DNA from: Streptomyces mirabilis
GTDB taxonomy: Bacteria > Actinomycetota > Actinomycetes > Streptomycetales > Streptomycetaceae
Reading direction: 5' to 3'
DNA: 64,000 bases
NCBI RefSeq assembly: GCF_039503195.1
Contig: NZ_JBCJKP010000001.1
Coordinates: forward strand, 10,540,001 to 10,604,000
The notes beneath the pieces are model-generated. The model was not told the origin of the DNA. It saw only the letters and a list, made by a program, of their open reading frames with translations, and searched no databases. Made by a program: the position numbers and the translations under genes. Positions 61,147 to 64,000 of this stretch are shown here, one piece after another (the first letter of the stretch is position 1; the number at the start of each line of letters is the position of its first letter).

Positions 61147-63582
61147 TCAGGGGGAACCGTGGATGGCTTGCTCGGACCAGATCGTCTTGCCGTTCTGGCC
61201 ATGGCGGCAGCCCCATCGTCCGCCGAGTTGCGAGACGAGGAACAGGCCGCGTCCTCCCTCGTCGGTTGTACGGGCACGCCGCAGGCGGGGTTGGGTGCTG
61301 CTGGAGTCGGTGACCTCGCACACCAGGACGTGGTGGCGAATCAGACGGAGGTCCATCGGCGGACGGCCGTAGCGGATGGCGTTGGTGACCAGTTCGCTGA
61401 CGATGAGTTCGGTGGTGAAGAGGAGGTTGTCCAGGCCCCACGTGGTGAGTTGGCGGGTTATCCACTCTCGAGCCTTGGAGACGGCGGCCGGATCGGCCGG
61501 GATCTCCCAGTGAGCGGTGTCCGCGGCTGGGACGGCGCGGGTGCGGGCCAGCAGCAGGGTCGCGTCGTCGCGCGGCGCCTGGTCCGCCAGGTCGGCGAGG
61601 AGAGCCCGGCCGGTTTCGTCCAGGGCACGATCCGGACGGCAGTGCGCGGCGAGGGCTTCCGTCAGGCGCGGCAGGCCTTGGCCGATGTCGCGATCGCCCC
61701 GTTCGACCAGGCCGTCGGTGTAGAGAGCCAGGACGCTGCCCGGCTCGACGTCGATCACGGTGGTCTCGTACGGCATGCCGCTGAGGGCGAGTGGTGGCCC
61801 CGGGGAGATCTCGACTGCTTCGGCGGTCCCGTCGGGCCGGACCAGGACGGGTGGCGGGTGCCCGGCACTGGCCATGGCGCAGCGCCTGGTGACCGGGTCG
61901 TAGACCGCGTACAGGCATGTGCCGCCGACGATGTCGCGGTCGCCGGACGGGGCTTCGGCCGCGAGGCGTTGGATCAGGTCCGCGAGCCGGGTGAGCAGCT
62001 CGTCCGGTTCGAGTTCCAGGTCCGCGAGCGTCTGGATGGCGGCGCGCAGGCGGCCCATGGTGGCGCTCGCGGGCATGCCGTGGCCGACCACGTCTCCGGC
62101 GACGAGGGCCACCCGGAGAGAGGGCAGGGCAATGGCGTCGTACCAGTCGCCGCTGATGTCCGCTCCGCCGCCTGCGGGCAGGTAGACGCCGGCGGTCTCG
62201 GCTGCCGGAGTGTCGGTCGTGGCCGGGGGAAGGAGGCGCTGCTGCAGCGCTACGGCGGCCCGGTGCTCGCGCGTGTAACGGCGGGCGTTGTCGATGGCGA
62301 GCGCGCTCCGTGAGGCGATCTGCTTCATGAGATCCGCCTCGTCCTCGGTGAAGGGGTCGGATCGGCCGCAGCGCCAGGCCGTTATGGCGCCGAGCGTGTG
62401 CCCGCGGGCATGCAACGGTGCCACTATCACCGAATGGGTGTCCCTCGGGACGAGATACTCGATCAGCTGCGGGTCTTTGACCATGGCGATGAAGTCGTCA
62501 AGGCCGAACACGACCGGCTCGCCGTGGCGGAAGCTGCGCAGCAGGGGGTGGTCGGGAAGGGGCGGGATGGACTCGCCGCGCTTGATGCCGGCCGGCCAGT
62601 CTGCGCCGGCCGGCGCAAGGGCCGCGTTGCCCATGTTTCCACCGTTCAGCTGCTTCGAGGGTTCGTCCCCGTCGAAAACGGAGTGCGCAAGGTCGACTGC
62701 GGCGAGATCCCCGAAGGCAGGTGCGAGAACGTCCGCAAGGTCCTGCGCAGTGCGCACGACATCCAGGGATTTTCCTACTCGCTCGGCCACCTCGCGGGCG
62801 AGATCCAGATGACGGCGGGCGCGCATCTGGTCGGCGTTGTCGAAGTACAGGGCCGCGACCCCCGTGGGGCGTCCTCGCGCGTCCTCCAGACGGAAGGCGG
62901 ACAGTGACAGCGCGTGCTGCCGCGCCGGATCGTGCCGACAGCTCACGTGCTGGTTTCTGCGGACCACTGGGGCACCCGTCTCGAGTACCTGGCGCAGCAG
63001 TGCCTCGAGGCGCTCGGCGTCCTTGGCGCACAGCACGTCGCTCAGCCGAGCGCCGGGCTGTACTGGACGGCCGTCGACAGTGCCCGGCGCGGCGTTCGTC
63101 TGCACAGTGGTGAGATCCGTGTCGTATACAGCGATCGTGATCCGGTTCTGTGCGGACAGTGCACGCAGGAGCGCCGCGCCGTGCTCGTGGCCAGCGACGT
63201 GGTGTGTGGGGGCCGCCAGGACGAGGACCTCCGTCGAGCCGGAGCACCCCACCCTGGTGGTCCGGAAGGTGACATCGACGGTGTCGCCGCACTGGTGCCA
63301 CAGCCGTACCCGGCCGGATGCCGGCATCTCCGCGTCAGGCAGGTCGTCCGGGAGGTCGGCCACCAGTTCCCGCACGGGGCGGCCACAGACCTCCTCGGCG
63401 CGGAACCCCGTCAGCTCCTCTGCTGCCACAGTCCACCGGACCACCGCGCCTCGATGGTCGAGTACGGCGGCTGCCGGACCGTCAAAGGCGTGCGACCCGC
63501 CGCTGGGACCGGAACCGGAGACGCCCGTCGATCCTTGGCGGGCGCCTGCCGAGCAGGCGTTGTTGACATTCTCTATGTCCAT
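61147..63582 (-). CDS. PAS-GAF-SpoIIE phosphatase with C-terminal anti-sigma-like HATPase domain
   Basis: An 811-residue multidomain signalling protein. A PAS-like domain at roughly 30-130 (AAVLDHRGAVVRWTVAAEEL) and a second sensor segment at 135-250 are followed by a GAF domain near 265-430 (HSVIVAPLHARGHTLGAITA), a PP2C-type SpoIIE phosphatase near 440-665 (GGGADISGDWYDAIALPSLR; YTDGLVERGDRDIGQGL; PRDDATLLLARTR) and a serine-kinase-type HATPase near 690-810 (ELIVSELVTNAIRYGRPPMD). Such proteins tune sigma factors through anti-anti-sigma dephosphorylation. The ATG at 63582 was chosen. Confidence 0.93.
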   Translation of the reverse strand: MDIENVNNACSAGARQGSTGVSGSGPSGGSHAFDGPAAAVLDHRGAVVRWTVAAEELTGFRAEEVCGRPVRELVADLPDDLPDAEMPASGRVRLWHQCGDTVDVTFRTTRVGCSGSTEVLVLAAPTHHVAGHEHGAALLRALSAQNRITIAVYDTDLTTVQTNAAPGTVDGRPVQPGARLSDVLCAKDAERLEALLRQVLETGAPVVRRNQHVSCRHDPARQHALSLSAFRLEDARGRPTGVAALYFDNADQMRARRHLDLAREVAERVGKSLDVVRTAQDLADVLAPAFGDLAAVDLAHSVFDGDEPSKQLNGGNMGNAALAPAGADWPAGIKRGESIPPLPDHPLLRSFRHGEPVVFGLDDFIAMVKDPQLIEYLVPRDTHSVIVAPLHARGHTLGAITAWRCGRSDPFTEDEADLMKQIASRSALAIDNARRYTREHRAAVALQQRLLPPATTDTPAAETAGVYLPAGGGADISGDWYDAIALPSLRVALVAGDVVGHGMPASATMGRLRAAIQTLADLELEPDELLTRLADLIQRLAAEAPSGDRDIVGGTCLYAVYDPVTRRCAMASAGHPPPVLVRPDGTAEAVEISPGPPLALSGMPYETTVIDVEPGSVLALYTDGLVERGDRDIGQGLPRLTEALAAHCRPDRALDETGRALLADLADQAPRDDATLLLARTRAVPAADTAHWEIPADPAAVSKAREWITRQLTTWGLDNLLFTTELIVSELVTNAIRYGRPPMDLRLIRHHVLVCEVTDSSSTQPRLRRARTTDEGGRGLFLVSQLGGRWGCRHGQNGKTIWSEQAIHGSP

Positions 63583-63662
63583 GTGGGGCTTCCTTCGCGC
63601 GAGCCTGCGGCTCGAGGGATCGGCATGCTGTGGCGGCCGTCGGCCGCCCGGTCGGCAGTGCG

Positions 63663-64000
63663 TCACGCCGCAAGGGCTTTGGAGGGCAGGTCTTGTTCGG
63701 CCCAGACGACCTTGCCGTCTGTCGCGGAGCGGGAGCCCCACCTGCGGGACAACTGAGCGACGAGGAAAAGACCGCGGCCGTTCTCGTCGATGGTGTGGGG
63801 CTGACGGGGGCGTGGGTGGCTGGTGTTGCTGTCGGAGACTTCGCAGGTCAAGACCTGGTGCTGGATGAGGCGTAGGCGGATCGGCCCGCCGCCGTAGCGG
63901 ATGGCGTTGGTGACCAGTTCACTGACGATCAGCTGCACGGTGGCCACCAGATGTTCAAGTCCCCATTCGCTGAGCTGACGGGCGGTTGCCTGCCGGGCGA
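63663..64000 (-). CDS. Partial: C-terminal HATPase domain protein, 5' end beyond the window
   Basis: The last 112 codons of a gene entering from the right edge. VQLIVSELVTNAIRYGGGPI, RLRLIQHQVLTCEVSDSNTS and GRGLFLVAQLSRRWGSRSAT form the C-terminal half of an RsbW-like HATPase domain, closely similar to the end of the gene at 61147. It is either a stand-alone regulatory kinase or the tail of a second SpoIIE-type phosphatase. The two genes look like tandem paralogues on the same strand, 80 bp apart. Confidence 0.88.
   Translation of the reverse strand, partial: ARQATARQLSEWGLEHLVATVQLIVSELVTNAIRYGGGPIRLRLIQHQVLTCEVSDSNTSHPRPRQPHTIDENGRGLFLVAQLSRRWGSRSATDGKVVWAEQDLPSKALAA

Noticed and set aside
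1..64000. tRNA, rRNA or riboswitch genes
   Set aside because: No cloverleaf with a GTTCRANNC arm, rRNA core sequence or familiar riboswitch core was noticed by eye; a covariance-model scan would be needed to exclude them.

Overview
The window is high-GC actinobacterial DNA. Codon use, GTG starts, frequent ATGA stop/start overlaps, two NarL-type two-component systems, an AfsA-family gene, SpoIIE-type phosphatases and many decayed insertion sequences all point to Streptomyces or a close relative, probably an accessory stretch of a chromosome arm. No tRNA or rRNA gene was recognised.

1-21,360 is a compact catabolic island. A first operon (225-7,912) holds a family III CoA-transferase, a luciferase-like (LLM) oxidoreductase, an aldehyde dehydrogenase, an acyl-CoA ligase, a VOC protein, an IclR regulator, an F420:NADPH oxidoreductase and a NIPSNAP protein, and ends in a strong hairpin. 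A second (8,056-14,468) holds another LLM oxidoreductase, an enoyl-CoA hydratase, an acyl-CoA dehydrogenase, a fused FO synthase (fbiC) and a phospholactate guanylyltransferase (fbiD/cofC). A MaoC hydratase, a thiolase and a LysR regulator face the other way. A two-domain 3-hydroxyacyl-CoA dehydrogenase and both ETF subunits finish the set. The reading is activation of an unknown acid to a CoA ester, F420H2-dependent hydride chemistry, and beta-oxidation, with dedicated genes for making and recharging F420.

21,360-33,000 is a graveyard of mobile and broken genes: a truncated cas2e with a short type I-E CRISPR array, an IS1380 relic, a frameshifted secreted SGNH hydrolase, pieces of SDR and XRE genes, a truncated group II intron and an IS5 relic. 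An intact APC permease, an SDR and an XRE regulator lie among them.

33,000-53,500 is a mixed accessory region: an ECF42-type sigma factor with its DGPF protein, a DJ-1/PfpI protein, a P450 behind a decayed DUF1259 gene, an XRE regulator divergent from a methionine aminopeptidase across a 22-bp palindrome, a serine hydrolase, two NarL-type two-component systems, a histidine-phosphatase-like protein without its RHG motif, a DUF418 membrane protein and an Eis-like acetyltransferase, with IS630 and IS5 relics between them.

53,979-57,445 is a compositionally distinct island: a gamma-butyrolactone synthase homologue (afsA) divergent from a P450, with a sequence resembling an autoregulatory element upstream of afsA. 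The plus strand is strongly G+T rich across both genes whatever their orientation.

57,446-64,000 holds an IS630 tail, a MerR/DUF6194 divergent pair, fragments of aldo/keto reductase, TetR and PfpI genes, a TmrB-like P-loop protein, a PAS-GAF-SpoIIE-HATPase phosphatase, and the 3' part of a second protein with a related HATPase domain that runs off the right edge.
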